Shown here: positions 10,598 to 18,825 of the stretch, piece by piece | How the letters are laid out: every line of letters starts with the position of its first letter | Numbering within the stretch: the first letter of the stretch is position 1 | DNA from: Terriglobia bacterium | GTDB taxonomy: Bacteria > Acidobacteriota > Terriglobia > Acidiferrales > UBA7541 | NCBI GenBank assembly: GCA_020073705.1 | Contig: JAIQES010000043.1 | Location: forward strand, 1-39,584 | Direction: 5' to 3' | DNA length: 39,584 bases | Translations under genes and position numbers: made by a program | The notes under the pieces: model-generated | Seen by the model: only the letters and a program-made list of their open reading frames with translations | Databases searched by the model: none | What the model was told of the DNA's origin: nothing

Positions 10598-11569
10598 TCA
10601 GGCTCCGTACGTGGTCCAGACTCCGGCTGCGAATTTCTTGATCGTAGTGAATCCAAGCTTCTCATACAGCCGCACCGCGCGTTCGTTTCCCGACGTCACA
10701 GTGAGTGACGCCATGGTGTACCGCCGCACTCGCAATGCCTGCAGGGAAGCCTCCATCAACCGCCGGCCAAGTCCACGTCCCTGGTATCCGGGCATAACGC
10801 AGATCTGCGTGGTGTGGCCGACTCCGGCAGAGACGCAGGAATTCAGAACGACCCCGGCAAGATGGTTCTCATGAGGCGGCCGAAGCACAAACGAGGCATC
10901 GGGCTGGAACTGTCCGCAGCCGGGCAGGATGATGATGTTCTTTAGAAAACGCAGCGCGCCGGATTCGCTGCGGTACTGGTCGTTGATTTCGCCGTCGACA
11001 TGGTTCGCATAAGCGAGCTGGATCAACCGTGCACAAGAGTCGAAGTAACGGTGGTCCCACCGCTCGAGGATCAGCCCAGCGCCCGAGCCTTCACGAATGA
11101 GCCCGGGAAGGACGTCAAAAATATGAGCGCCATTTGTCTGGGGCAGCGATGCGAGCATGAACTGCCGCAGGTACAGGCGAAAACCGTACTCGGAAAGGAT
11201 GGGATCGAGTGTGTAACCGAACGGGATCAGTTGCGCTTCCACGCGCTCGAGCTTTGGCATGCCGCTCAGCGTGGCGAGCGTGTCGGCGAGCAGCCGCCGG
11301 CTCAATTCCTGCTGGGAGTAACGCGGGGAAACGAATAATCCGCCGACCAGCCCCTTTTGTTCTTCGAGCACATAGAATGCATATCCGACCGGCTGGCCGT
11401 CCTCGATTACGGCCGAGCCCGTAAGCGAACGGGCATCCACGAATTTCTTGATTAGCTCAATCGAGGCGCGGTAATCCCACTGCAGCTCTTGCCGCCACTG
11501 CTGGGCCTCTTCGGCCAGCAGCGGTTCAAGCTGCCGCGAGGTCAGTTGTCGCAGGTCCACGATCTGCAT
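10598..11569 (-). CDS. Tandem GNAT-fold N-acetyltransferase family protein
   Basis: About 323 residues from the chosen start. Two GNAT-like halves are visible: an N-terminal one (about residues 1-150, with AVIEDGQPVGYAFYVLEEQ and GLFVSPRYSQQELSRRLL) and a C-terminal one (about residues 170-323) with the acetyl-CoA-binding motif A, ICVMPGYQGRGLGRRLMEA, and the NERAVRLYEKLGF segment typical of the family. The acceptor substrate cannot be read from the sequence. The frame is open to 11719, but I prefer the ATG at 11569, which has GGGAAG seven bases upstream and begins the conserved MQIVDLRQLTSRQLEPLL segment. It is divergent from the hydrolase-fold gene at 11782. Confidence 0.8.
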   Translation of the reverse strand: MQIVDLRQLTSRQLEPLLAEEAQQWRQELQWDYRASIELIKKFVDARSLTGSAVIEDGQPVGYAFYVLEEQKGLVGGLFVSPRYSQQELSRRLLADTLATLSGMPKLERVEAQLIPFGYTLDPILSEYGFRLYLRQFMLASLPQTNGAHIFDVLPGLIREGSGAGLILERWDHRYFDSCARLIQLAYANHVDGEINDQYRSESGALRFLKNIIILPGCGQFQPDASFVLRPPHENHLAGVVLNSCVSAGVGHTTQICVMPGYQGRGLGRRLMEASLQALRVRRYTMASLTVTSGNERAVRLYEKLGFTTIKKFAAGVWTTYGA

Positions 11570-11781
11570 GGGATATCTTCCCGCCCGGAGGCTTGGGCCG
11601 TGCATCAACCCTTCTATCATAATGCCAGGCGCATCGTGTGTTTCAGAAACATTCACGTCAGCATGTGTCTGTGGCGCGCCGCCATCTGTGCTAACATTCG
11701 CCAGCCGAGCGTCGCGCATCTCGCCCTGAGTGTTTCGACCGGCTGGGCGGCGGCGCGCTCCACGGCAACGAATCCGAGCAC

Positions 11782-12729
11782 ATGGATTTCATCTCCGAAT
11801 TCCGCTACCCCACCAAGTGGTACTCCAAGCTCGTCATTGCCATTCTGGCGCTCATTTTTTTCACGCTGCTCGCGACGACTGCGATCTCTGGATATCTGGT
11901 GTACCAAATGACATCACCCACACAGAGCCATTCTCAAATCGATCTGCAAGATTTCCCAGGACACCCCCAAACACTGTCCTATATTGTGCCCGGACAGGGA
12001 GGCCCGCACGACGGCTGGTTCTTCCCGGGCCTGAAATCCGCTCCCACGGTGATGCTTTGCCCGGCTTATCAATCGAGCCGCGGAGAACTGCTCACACTCG
12101 CATCGGCCCTGCAGGATCACCAGTACAATGTGCTCCTATTTGATTTTTCCGCGCAAGGGTCGAGCGGTGGCCGCACAACGCTGGGTTTCCGGGAGGTCGC
12201 GGAGTTGCGCGCCGCAATGAATGCGGTCGCCAGTCGCGGCGACGTGGATGCCGGGCGTTTCGGTTTGTGGGGGACAAACCTCGGCGGGTACGTCGCGCTC
12301 GCCGAAGCTACGGGCGATCCGCGCGTGCGCGCGCTCGCGGTGGAATCCCCATACGATCGTCCGGATGAGATGGTTGGATTGCTTATCAGGCGTACGGGAC
12401 TGGGTTCGCTGCCGCTGATCACTCCGATGGCCAAGTGGGGATTTCACTGGGTCAATCATCAATACCGGAACGTGCCGCCATTACAGGCAAATATCGGAAA
12501 ACTTGCGGGCGTCGCGCAGCTTTACCTGGAATCCTCCGACGATCCCGTGCTAGCCGCAAGTACAAGCGAACTATTCCGTGTTTCCCCGCCACCGCATGAA
12601 CTGGTGATTCTGTCACATGGGAATTATGCGGGAATGATGGACGAGGAAAAACGCAACTACGAAAACCGCATCGTGAGTTTCTTTCTGGCGAATCTGCCGC
12701 CCGCGGGCGGGCCCTCGCCCGGCCGCTAA
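11782..12729 (+). CDS. Membrane-anchored alpha/beta-hydrolase-fold protein lacking the usual nucleophile Ser
   Basis: A 315-residue protein. A single hydrophobic segment at about residues 17-42 (LVIAILALIFFTLLATTAI) anchors it in the inner membrane, with the hydrolase domain probably periplasmic. The fold is recognisable from VMLCPAYQSSRGE, NVLLFDFSAQGSSGG and the nucleophile-elbow region GLWGTNLGGYVALAEA. At the elbow the position normally occupied by Ser in GxSxG is Asn (codon AAC, confirmed in the DNA). A candidate acid Asp (ESSDDPVL) and a His (ILSHGNYAG) are in the expected order. It may be a non-catalytic or divergent member, so I give no enzymatic function. It converges with the glycosyltransferase gene, leaving a 20-base gap. 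Confidence 0.8.
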   Translation: MDFISEFRYPTKWYSKLVIAILALIFFTLLATTAISGYLVYQMTSPTQSHSQIDLQDFPGHPQTLSYIVPGQGGPHDGWFFPGLKSAPTVMLCPAYQSSRGELLTLASALQDHQYNVLLFDFSAQGSSGGRTTLGFREVAELRAAMNAVASRGDVDAGRFGLWGTNLGGYVALAEATGDPRVRALAVESPYDRPDEMVGLLIRRTGLGSLPLITPMAKWGFHWVNHQYRNVPPLQANIGKLAGVAQLYLESSDDPVLAASTSELFRVSPPPHELVILSHGNYAGMMDEEKRNYENRIVSFFLANLPPAGGPSPGR

Positions 12730-12749
12730 CAGAATCACTGCGCGTTCTC

Positions 12750-14363
12750 CTATCGCATCACATGCAACAGCAGGATCGTAGGCGGGCTGATATGGTCCAC
12801 TATCTGAATGCGCATCCCTTGATCATAAACATCTAATGCAGCTTGTGGCGTGGTAATAATCCAATCGGGCTGCGGCATTTCAGGGGTCCACTCTTTTGGT
12901 TCTTTCCCAAAGTAGTAATGCAAACCGTAACCCCATGATCGGGGGAGCTTGTATTCGGCGACGTTTGCTGCGGTTTGTCCTTGAGAGAGGATCGTGTTTG
13001 CCAATTCACGCGAGGATATAAGAGGGCTCATTTGCGGCAGGATTCCGACATTTACAATTTCAAGCAGCGCTATCATCAGCAATACGATTCCGATGAACGC
13101 GGTTCTCGGCCTCTTCAGCCAACTGAGCACGAGGACGGATAGTCCTCCCACGACCGCGATGAACAGTGCCGCTTCAAGGTAGCGAAAGTCATTGATTCTG
13201 ACCAGGCGTGCGGCTCTTAGGCCTGGTTCAGCCAAAAGTCCTGCCAAGGCCAGGAAAATAAACCCGGTGGCTCCCGTCTGCCAGGCTGTGCTTCGTCCGC
13301 CTTGTTCCAGTGACCGTGCAACCTCCCCTCCCAGGAGAACAAAAAGCGGCGGAATTGCCGGAAGAATGTACCCGGGAAGTTTTGATTGCGACAGGCTGAA
13401 GAACAAGACGATAAATCCACTCCAGGATGCAAAAAAAAGACCGGGTGAATTCGTCGAGCTAGCTTTTCGCCTGAGCCGGCCACCGAGTGCGCAAAATACC
13501 CAAACCCAGGGAACCATGGCGATCATGAGGATGTACGCGAAGAACCAGAAGGGCTGGCGATGCTCGAAAACGGGGGTGAGATAACGCTGGAAATTGTGCT
13601 GCCAGATAAAGACACGCAAAAAGTCAGGATTGCGCAGCGCGCAGAGGATGTACCACGGCAGCGCCGTCACGCAAAACACAGCGATGATGAGTGGATGTAG
13701 AAATCGAAACGAAGCGCGCCACTGGCGGGAAAGGGCGGCCCATAGCAATGTTGCGCCACCCGCGAGGATCACGGCCGCGGGGCCCTTCGCGAGTACCGCG
13801 GCGCCAAGAAAAAATCCGAATGCGATACGCAAGAGCGGCCCGGGGCGCGGCTTCTGCAACATTTCACAGGCGACGGCCATCGCAGCGGTCAGCAATCCCG
13901 CGAAGAGCATGTCGGGACTCGCTGCGCGCGCGAAGCCGATCATCGCGACCGAAGTGGGCAGCATCAGCAGCGCGTACCACGCCGCGCCAATGCCATAGGA
14001 ACGCAGCGCGGTCCATGCGGTGGCAAGGACGGCGAGCAGGGCCACCAGCGCCGACGGCAGCCGTGCGGCGAATTCACTCACGCCGAAGACGCGCATTGCG
14101 GCTCCGGCGGTCCAGTAATAGAGCACAGGCTTTTCGAACCATGGCGTGCCCCACAAACGCGGTGTGACCCAGTCATGGGTTTCAGCCATCGCCCGAGCGA
14201 TTGCGGCATAGCGCGGCTCGTCGGGGGTCACAAGTCCGAGCGCGCCCAGACCGCTGAACAGACATATATAGAGCACAACGAGAACCAGCGGCACGCTCCA
14301 AAGCGGAATCTGGATATTGCCTTCATCAGCGGCGCGCGAGCGAATTGGGGCAGCATGATCCAA
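12750..14363 (-). CDS. ArnT-like (GT39/PMT-superfamily) membrane glycosyltransferase
   Basis: About 537 residues with a dozen or so hydrophobic segments. The first periplasmic loop has the family signature LVTPDEPRYAAIARAMAET, with the acidic DE pair used by C-type glycosyltransferases that take polyprenyl-phosphate sugar donors, followed by WGTPWFEKPVLYYW. The closest functional types are ArnT (aminoarabinose to lipid A) and related dolichyl-phosphate-mannose-type transferases. Donor and acceptor are not deducible, but an LpxL-type gene and lpxD next door make lipid A plausible. The frame is open to a GTG at 14489, but the extra 42 residues are encoded largely by a palindromic repeat. I therefore place the start at TTG 14363, with low certainty and no clear ribosome-binding site. 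Confidence 0.8.
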   Translation of the reverse strand: MDHAAPIRSRAADEGNIQIPLWSVPLVLVVLYICLFSGLGALGLVTPDEPRYAAIARAMAETHDWVTPRLWGTPWFEKPVLYYWTAGAAMRVFGVSEFAARLPSALVALLAVLATAWTALRSYGIGAAWYALLMLPTSVAMIGFARAASPDMLFAGLLTAAMAVACEMLQKPRPGPLLRIAFGFFLGAAVLAKGPAAVILAGGATLLWAALSRQWRASFRFLHPLIIAVFCVTALPWYILCALRNPDFLRVFIWQHNFQRYLTPVFEHRQPFWFFAYILMIAMVPWVWVFCALGGRLRRKASSTNSPGLFFASWSGFIVLFFSLSQSKLPGYILPAIPPLFVLLGGEVARSLEQGGRSTAWQTGATGFIFLALAGLLAEPGLRAARLVRINDFRYLEAALFIAVVGGLSVLVLSWLKRPRTAFIGIVLLMIALLEIVNVGILPQMSPLISSRELANTILSQGQTAANVAEYKLPRSWGYGLHYYFGKEPKEWTPEMPQPDWIITTPQAALDVYDQGMRIQIVDHISPPTILLLHVMR

Positions 14364-14408
14364 GCGGCTGAGTCTAGCATTGGAGGAGGGAGTTTTCAGT
14401 GGTGAAGT

Positions 14409-14531
14409 TAGGACAGGCAGTCTTGCCTGTTCCTCAAGACGCACCGGCGTGAGCCGGTGCAACAGATTCAGTCTTTGCGCCCTGGCCACATCGGGGCGCG
14501 TCGTTACGGATAAGCAAGGGTGCCTGTCCTA
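14409..14531. repeat. Palindromic intergenic repeat element with 11-bp terminal inverted repeats
   Basis: The ends TAGGACAGGCA (14409-14419) and TGCCTGTCCTA (14521-14531) are perfect 11-bp inverted repeats 123 bases apart, end to end. Inside, 14413-14430 forms a 7-bp hairpin (ACAGGCA/TGCCTGT) and 14441-14460 an 8-bp GC-rich hairpin (GCACCGGC/GCCGGTGC). There is no transposase frame. It fills the space between two divergent genes and supplies DNA that, if translated, would add spurious N-termini to both. It is likely a non-autonomous dispersed repeat. Confidence 0.7.
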
Positions 14532-14576
14532 CCGGAGCCTCTAGCATCCGGCAACCTCCTCCAGCATAATCTCCGG

Positions 14577-15482
14577 GTGCGAGAACGCCTGGAATATGCA
14601 GCGGTGTGGCTGCTGCTCACGATGATCGGCGCGATGCCGCGCCCGCTCGCAAGATTTGCCGGGGCCCGTGCGGCGGCGTTCCTGTTGAGGTTGCGGCCGG
14701 GGTTGCGGCGCGCGGCCATGGAGAATTTGCGGCTGGCATTTCCGGAATGGAGCAAGAAACAGCGCCGTGCGGCAATACGCGGCATGGTGCGGCAACTCGG
14801 CTGGATGGGGGCGGAGTTCGCGCACTTTCCAAGTTACACGAAGAAAAACATCGAGCGCATCGTGCTTCTCGACGGCTTCGAGAACTTTGCTTCGGCGCAA
14901 GGCCGAGGCAAAGGGGTCCTGTTCCTGACCGGACACATGAGCGCATGGGAACTCGCGCCTTTTGCCCAAGCACTGTTCGGCTATCCGCTTCATTTTCTGG
15001 TGCGCGCGATTGACAATCCGCGCGTGGATGCACTGGTAACCCGCTACCGCTGTCTCAGTGGAAATTCTCCGATTGAAAAGAACCAGTCGGCCCGGGCGGT
15101 ACTGAAGGTGCTGGCCGCGGGTGGTACCGTCGGCATCCTGGCCGATCACAATACTTTGCTCTCCGAAGGTGTATTCGTCGACTTTTTCGGTATCCCGGCC
15201 TGCACGACGGCGGGACTTGCCCGATTTGCTCTACACACCGACGCCGCCGTGGTGCCGGGTTTTCTTCACTGGGATGCTGCATTGCGGAAATACAGGCTGT
15301 GCTTCGAGCCCGCCGTCGAACTGGTTCGCACCGGTAACGACGCGACGGACATTTGCGAGAATACACAGCGATTCACACGCGTGGTTGAGAATTGCATCCG
15401 GCGGAATCCGGACCAGTGGCTGTGGCTGCATCGGCGATGGAAGACGCGGCCACCGGGTGCCCCGCCGCTCTACAAGGATTAA
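14577..15482 (+). CDS. LpxL/HtrB-family lysophospholipid/lipid A acyltransferase
   Basis: About 301 residues. The enzymes of this family add a secondary acyl chain to lipid A precursors (or related glycolipids) at the inner face of the cytoplasmic membrane. The HX4D/E catalytic motif is present in LTGHMSAWELAPFA, followed by LHFLVRAIDNPRVD and the GGTVGILADHNTLLSEGVFV block expected for the acyl-acceptor region, and by FGIPACTTAGLARFALHTDAAVVP. An N-terminal hydrophobic stretch (AAVWLLLTMIGAM) anchors the protein. The frame extends to GTG 14520, but that part is encoded by the repeat element; the GTG at 14577 begins just before the conserved RERLEYA segment. lpxD follows 24 bases downstream, consistent with a lipid A operon. 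The exact acyl position is unknown. Confidence 0.87.
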   Translation: MRERLEYAAVWLLLTMIGAMPRPLARFAGARAAAFLLRLRPGLRRAAMENLRLAFPEWSKKQRRAAIRGMVRQLGWMGAEFAHFPSYTKKNIERIVLLDGFENFASAQGRGKGVLFLTGHMSAWELAPFAQALFGYPLHFLVRAIDNPRVDALVTRYRCLSGNSPIEKNQSARAVLKVLAAGGTVGILADHNTLLSEGVFVDFFGIPACTTAGLARFALHTDAAVVPGFLHWDAALRKYRLCFEPAVELVRTGNDATDICENTQRFTRVVENCIRRNPDQWLWLHRRWKTRPPGAPPLYKD

Positions 15483-15506
15483 AGCCGCAACAAGGAGAAA
15501 CGGGTT

Positions 15507-16532
15507 ATGACACGCACCGCAAATGAACTCGCAGAATTTCTGGCCGTCACACTCGAAGGTGATGGCTCGATACAATTGTCGGGCGTCGCCGCGCCGGAAT
15601 CGGCCCGCGTTGACGACCTGATTTACGTTGAGACGCCCCGCCATTTGGATCGGGCCGCTACTTCCCAGGCGCGTTGCGCGGTGATTGCGCCGGGGCTCGC
15701 GCTACATGGGAAAACGCTGTTACGTGCCGCGAATCCGAAACTGGTATTTGCACGCGCGGCGGCATGGCTCCTGCCGCCCGCTCCCATTGCGACGGGCGTT
15801 CATCCGACCGCTGTGATTTCAGCCACGGCACGACTTGCGCGTGGCGTTGCCGTGGGGCCCTACGCGGTGATCGAGGAAGACGTGGAGGCCGGGGAGGACA
15901 CGGAAATTGGAGCATTCTGCTTTCTAGGCCGCGGCTCGCGGCTGGGCGAACATTGCCGCCTGTATCCGCGCGTGACACTGTATGCGGGGGCATGGCTTGG
16001 AAATCGAGTGATTGCTCATTCGGGCGCGGTGATCGGCTCGGACGGGTTTGGCTATGTGGCAGAAGGGGGGAAGCGCTGGAAATTTCCACAGGTTGGCGAA
16101 ATTGAAATCGGGGATGATGTGGAGATCGGCGCGAATACGACGATTGACCGCGGCTCACTTGGTCGCACTGAAATCGCTGCAGGCGTGAAGCTCGACAACC
16201 TGGTGCATATCGCGCACAACGTACACATCGGTGAACACACGGTCATTGCGGCGCAGACGGGAATTTCAGGCTCGTCGATCGTGGGTCGGGGTGTGATGAT
16301 TGGCGGCCAGGTGGGCATTGCCGATCATTGTCGCCTGGAAGACGGCGCCATTGCAGGCGCTCAGGCCGGCATCCCTACCGGAAAGACGATCCGGAGCGGA
16401 CAGATCGTTTGGGGGACACCGGCGCGGCCGCTTAAGAAGTTCAAAGAGCAATTCGCCTGGTTCGGCCGCCTGCCGGAGTTGGCCGAACGGATCGGAAAGT
16501 TAGAAAAGACGATTGTCCAGGGTAAAGCCTAG
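15507..16532 (+). CDS. lpxD: UDP-3-O-(3-hydroxyacyl)glucosamine N-acyltransferase
   Basis: A 341-residue cytosolic enzyme of the Raetz pathway that N-acylates UDP-3-O-acylglucosamine to give the diacyl lipid A precursor. An N-terminal uridine-binding domain (about residues 1-100) precedes a left-handed parallel beta-helix made of hexapeptide repeats, starting at GVHPTAVISATARLARGVAV. The conserved HSGAVIGSDGFGYV block and the HIAHNVHIGEHTVIAAQTG segment with the catalytic histidine are present. A C-terminal helix closes the protein. The ATG at 15507 has a good AAGGAGA ribosome-binding site. It lies directly after the LpxL-type acyltransferase. A weak hairpin follows the stop. Confidence 0.95.
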   Translation: MTRTANELAEFLAVTLEGDGSIQLSGVAAPESARVDDLIYVETPRHLDRAATSQARCAVIAPGLALHGKTLLRAANPKLVFARAAAWLLPPAPIATGVHPTAVISATARLARGVAVGPYAVIEEDVEAGEDTEIGAFCFLGRGSRLGEHCRLYPRVTLYAGAWLGNRVIAHSGAVIGSDGFGYVAEGGKRWKFPQVGEIEIGDDVEIGANTTIDRGSLGRTEIAAGVKLDNLVHIAHNVHIGEHTVIAAQTGISGSSIVGRGVMIGGQVGIADHCRLEDGAIAGAQAGIPTGKTIRSGQIVWGTPARPLKKFKEQFAWFGRLPELAERIGKLEKTIVQGKA

Positions 16533-16548
16533 GTTGTAAGCATTTTTG

Positions 16549-16568
16549 AAACGCCAGAGGCTGGCATT
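16549..16568 (+). terminator. Possible weak terminator after lpxD
   Basis: A short hairpin with the 5-bp stem GCCAG/CTGGC around AGG, extended by flanking AAA and TTT across a C-A mismatch, 16 bases after the lpxD stop. The stem is short and the T tract brief, so this is tentative. It separates the lipid A genes from the hopanoid operon. Confidence 0.3.
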
Positions 16569-16733
16569 TCGCTCAACAATACATGCAATCTTTATTGACC
16601 CAAGCTTAAATACTGAAGATAATAGGGGTTGGGGATGTTAAGTTCTCGTGCTTGGGAGCGGATGGGTTTGTCTGCCCGTGCGAGTGCGAAGGGTTTTTCC
16701 CGAGCAACAACGCTTGTGTTAGAGCGAACAGGT

Positions 16734-16762
16734 TTGGTGTATTTGGGCTATCGTTATACGAT
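16734..16762 (+). promoter_or_regulatory. Candidate sigma-70 promoter of the hopanoid operon
   Basis: TTGGTG (16734-16739), a 17-base spacer and TACGAT (16757-16762), within a locally AT-rich stretch, 38 bases before the shc ATG. This is the best promoter-like match in the 268-base gap between lpxD and shc. A GAGGT ribosome-binding site follows at about 16785. Each box departs from the consensus at two positions, so the call is tentative. Confidence 0.4.
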
Positions 16763-16800
16763 TAATCTGCATCAGAATCTCTGTTGAGGTTTGGACATAG

Positions 16801-18825
16801 ATGTCTCTGGGAACACGTCTACAATTTGAGCAGCCACCGGGCCACCGATCCGACGGAAGGTTTCTGGCGTTAACCGAGCGTCTGCACGATGCCATCGACC
16901 GCGGCGTGGATTACCTTCTCTCGCTGCAGGCGTCGGAAGGGTATTGGCTAGGGGAACTTGAATCGGACACGACGCTCGAATCGGACTACATCTTCTACCT
17001 GAACGTAATCGGCAAAGCGCATCCAGAGCGCGTCGCTAAGCTCGCAAACTACGTTCGACGGCGCCAACTCGAAGACGGTGGCTGGAACATTTACTATGGC
17101 GGGCCGTCGGAGTTGAACGCGACAGTGAAGGCGTATGTCGCATTGCGGCTGGCGGGCGATTCGCCGGATTCGGAACACCTGCGGCGCGCTTGCCGGCGGG
17201 TTCACGAACTCGGTGGTCTTGAGGCGTCGAATTCTTACACGCGTTTGTATCTTGCGCTGGTGGGGGCTGTCGTCTGGGACATGGTGCCCGCGGTCCCGCC
17301 GGAGATAATGCTCCTCCCGAATTGGTTCGCGATCAATATCTATGCGATGTCATCGTGGACGCGCGGGATTGTGATTCCTCTTACGATCCTCTACGCGCAC
17401 AAGCCGCGCTTTGCTGTGCCGGGGGGGATTTCCGTGGACGCATTGTACCGGGATCCTTCACGGAAGGCCCTCGCATTTGATTGGGACAAACAACTCTTCA
17501 GCTGGCGGAATTTCTTTCTTGCTATCGACCGTGGCTTCAAGCTGTATGAGCGGGTGCCGTGGAAGCCATTGCGGCAGCGCGCGCTACGCCAGGCGCAGCA
17601 GTGGCTGCTCGATCATATCGAGCGCAGCGAGGGGTTGGCCGCGATTTATCCCGCCATGATGAACGCCATTTTTGCCCTGCTGGCCCTGGGGCATTCGCCC
17701 GACGATCCGCTGACTGCGCGAGAGATCGGTGAGTTTTCGCGATTCGAGATTGAGGAAGGCGACACGATCCGGGTGCAGCCGTGTGTTTCGCCGGTCTGGG
17801 ACACGGCGATCGCAATGGTTGCGCTGGAGGAAGCGGGACTGCCGCCCGATCATCCGGTGTTGATCGAAGCGGCGGGCTGGCTACTGAAGAAACAGATTGT
17901 TGGTCCGGGCGACTGGATGGTGAAGACTCCTGGCGTTATGCCCGGTGGATGGGCGTTTGAATTCCGCAATGATTTCTATCCCGACGTTGACGACACTGCG
18001 TTTGTGCTGATGGCGCTGCAGCGGGTGGATTATCCGGATAAGGTGCGCATGGAAGCTGCCACCCGGCATGGACTTACTTGGCTGCTTGCGATGCAGAACG
18101 ATGACGGCGGCTGGGGCGCGTTTGATCACAACAACGACCACCAATTCCTGTGTCAGATTCCATTTGCCGATCACAACGCGATGATTGATCCTTCGACTGC
18201 GGACGTGACCGCCCGCGTCGTCGAATGTCTGGGCCGGTATGGCTGGCCTGCAACTCATCCCGTGATCGAGCGGGCCGTGAAATTCCTGCTGAAGGATCAG
18301 ACGGATGAAGGACCATGGTTCGGACGCTGGGGTGTGAATTATGTGTATGGGACCAGCGGCGTGCTCCGTGCTCTCGAGACGGTCGCGCTGACCGCCCGGG
18401 AATACTGCCAGCGAGCAGTGCAGTGGCTGCGTGCAGTGCAGAATTCCGACGGCGGATTTGGTGAATCGATCGCGTCCTATTACGACCCGGCGCTCAAGGG
18501 CAGGGGTGTGAGCACCGCATCCCAAACCGCGTGGGGTCTGATCGGGTTGTTGGCGGCAGGGGAAACCGACGATCCAGCGGTAGCGAGCGCTGTAACGCAC
18601 TTGGTCGAACAGCAACAATCCGACGGTTCGTGGGCTGAGAATGAATTTACCGGCACGGGGTTCCCGTGCGTGTTTTACCTGAAGTATCACCTGTACCGGA
18701 ACTATTTTCCGTTGTACGCGCTGGCGCGATATCGCAATATGACACAGGGAAAATCTCAGTTCTGTGCATTGCAGGTGAAGCCCGGGGAGTTTGAGCGGCT
18801 AGAGGCATCCCAGGTGAATGGATGA
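16801..18825 (+). CDS. shc: Squalene-hopene cyclase
   Basis: A 674-residue monotopic membrane enzyme that cyclises squalene to hopene/hopanol in one step. The protonating DxDD motif is intact as Asp395-Val-Asp397-Asp398 in YPDVDDTAFVLM. Several QW repeats that stabilise the alpha-barrels are visible: LQASEGYWLGEL, LEDGGWNIYY, QNDDGGWGAFDHNN, QNSDGGFGE and QQSDGSWAENEF. The C-terminal GTGFPCVFYLKYHLYRNYFP block is characteristic of bacterial SHCs (also called HpnF). The length is standard. It is the first gene of the hopanoid operon, and its TGA overlaps the ATG of hpnH (ATGA). The squalene substrate would come from the HpnC-HpnD and HpnE products encoded downstream. Confidence 0.97.
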   Translation: MSLGTRLQFEQPPGHRSDGRFLALTERLHDAIDRGVDYLLSLQASEGYWLGELESDTTLESDYIFYLNVIGKAHPERVAKLANYVRRRQLEDGGWNIYYGGPSELNATVKAYVALRLAGDSPDSEHLRRACRRVHELGGLEASNSYTRLYLALVGAVVWDMVPAVPPEIMLLPNWFAINIYAMSSWTRGIVIPLTILYAHKPRFAVPGGISVDALYRDPSRKALAFDWDKQLFSWRNFFLAIDRGFKLYERVPWKPLRQRALRQAQQWLLDHIERSEGLAAIYPAMMNAIFALLALGHSPDDPLTAREIGEFSRFEIEEGDTIRVQPCVSPVWDTAIAMVALEEAGLPPDHPVLIEAAGWLLKKQIVGPGDWMVKTPGVMPGGWAFEFRNDFYPDVDDTAFVLMALQRVDYPDKVRMEAATRHGLTWLLAMQNDDGGWGAFDHNNDHQFLCQIPFADHNAMIDPSTADVTARVVECLGRYGWPATHPVIERAVKFLLKDQTDEGPWFGRWGVNYVYGTSGVLRALETVALTAREYCQRAVQWLRAVQNSDGGFGESIASYYDPALKGRGVSTASQTAWGLIGLLAAGETDDPAVASAVTHLVEQQQSDGSWAENEFTGTGFPCVFYLKYHLYRNYFPLYALARYRNMTQGKSQFCALQVKPGEFERLEASQVNG

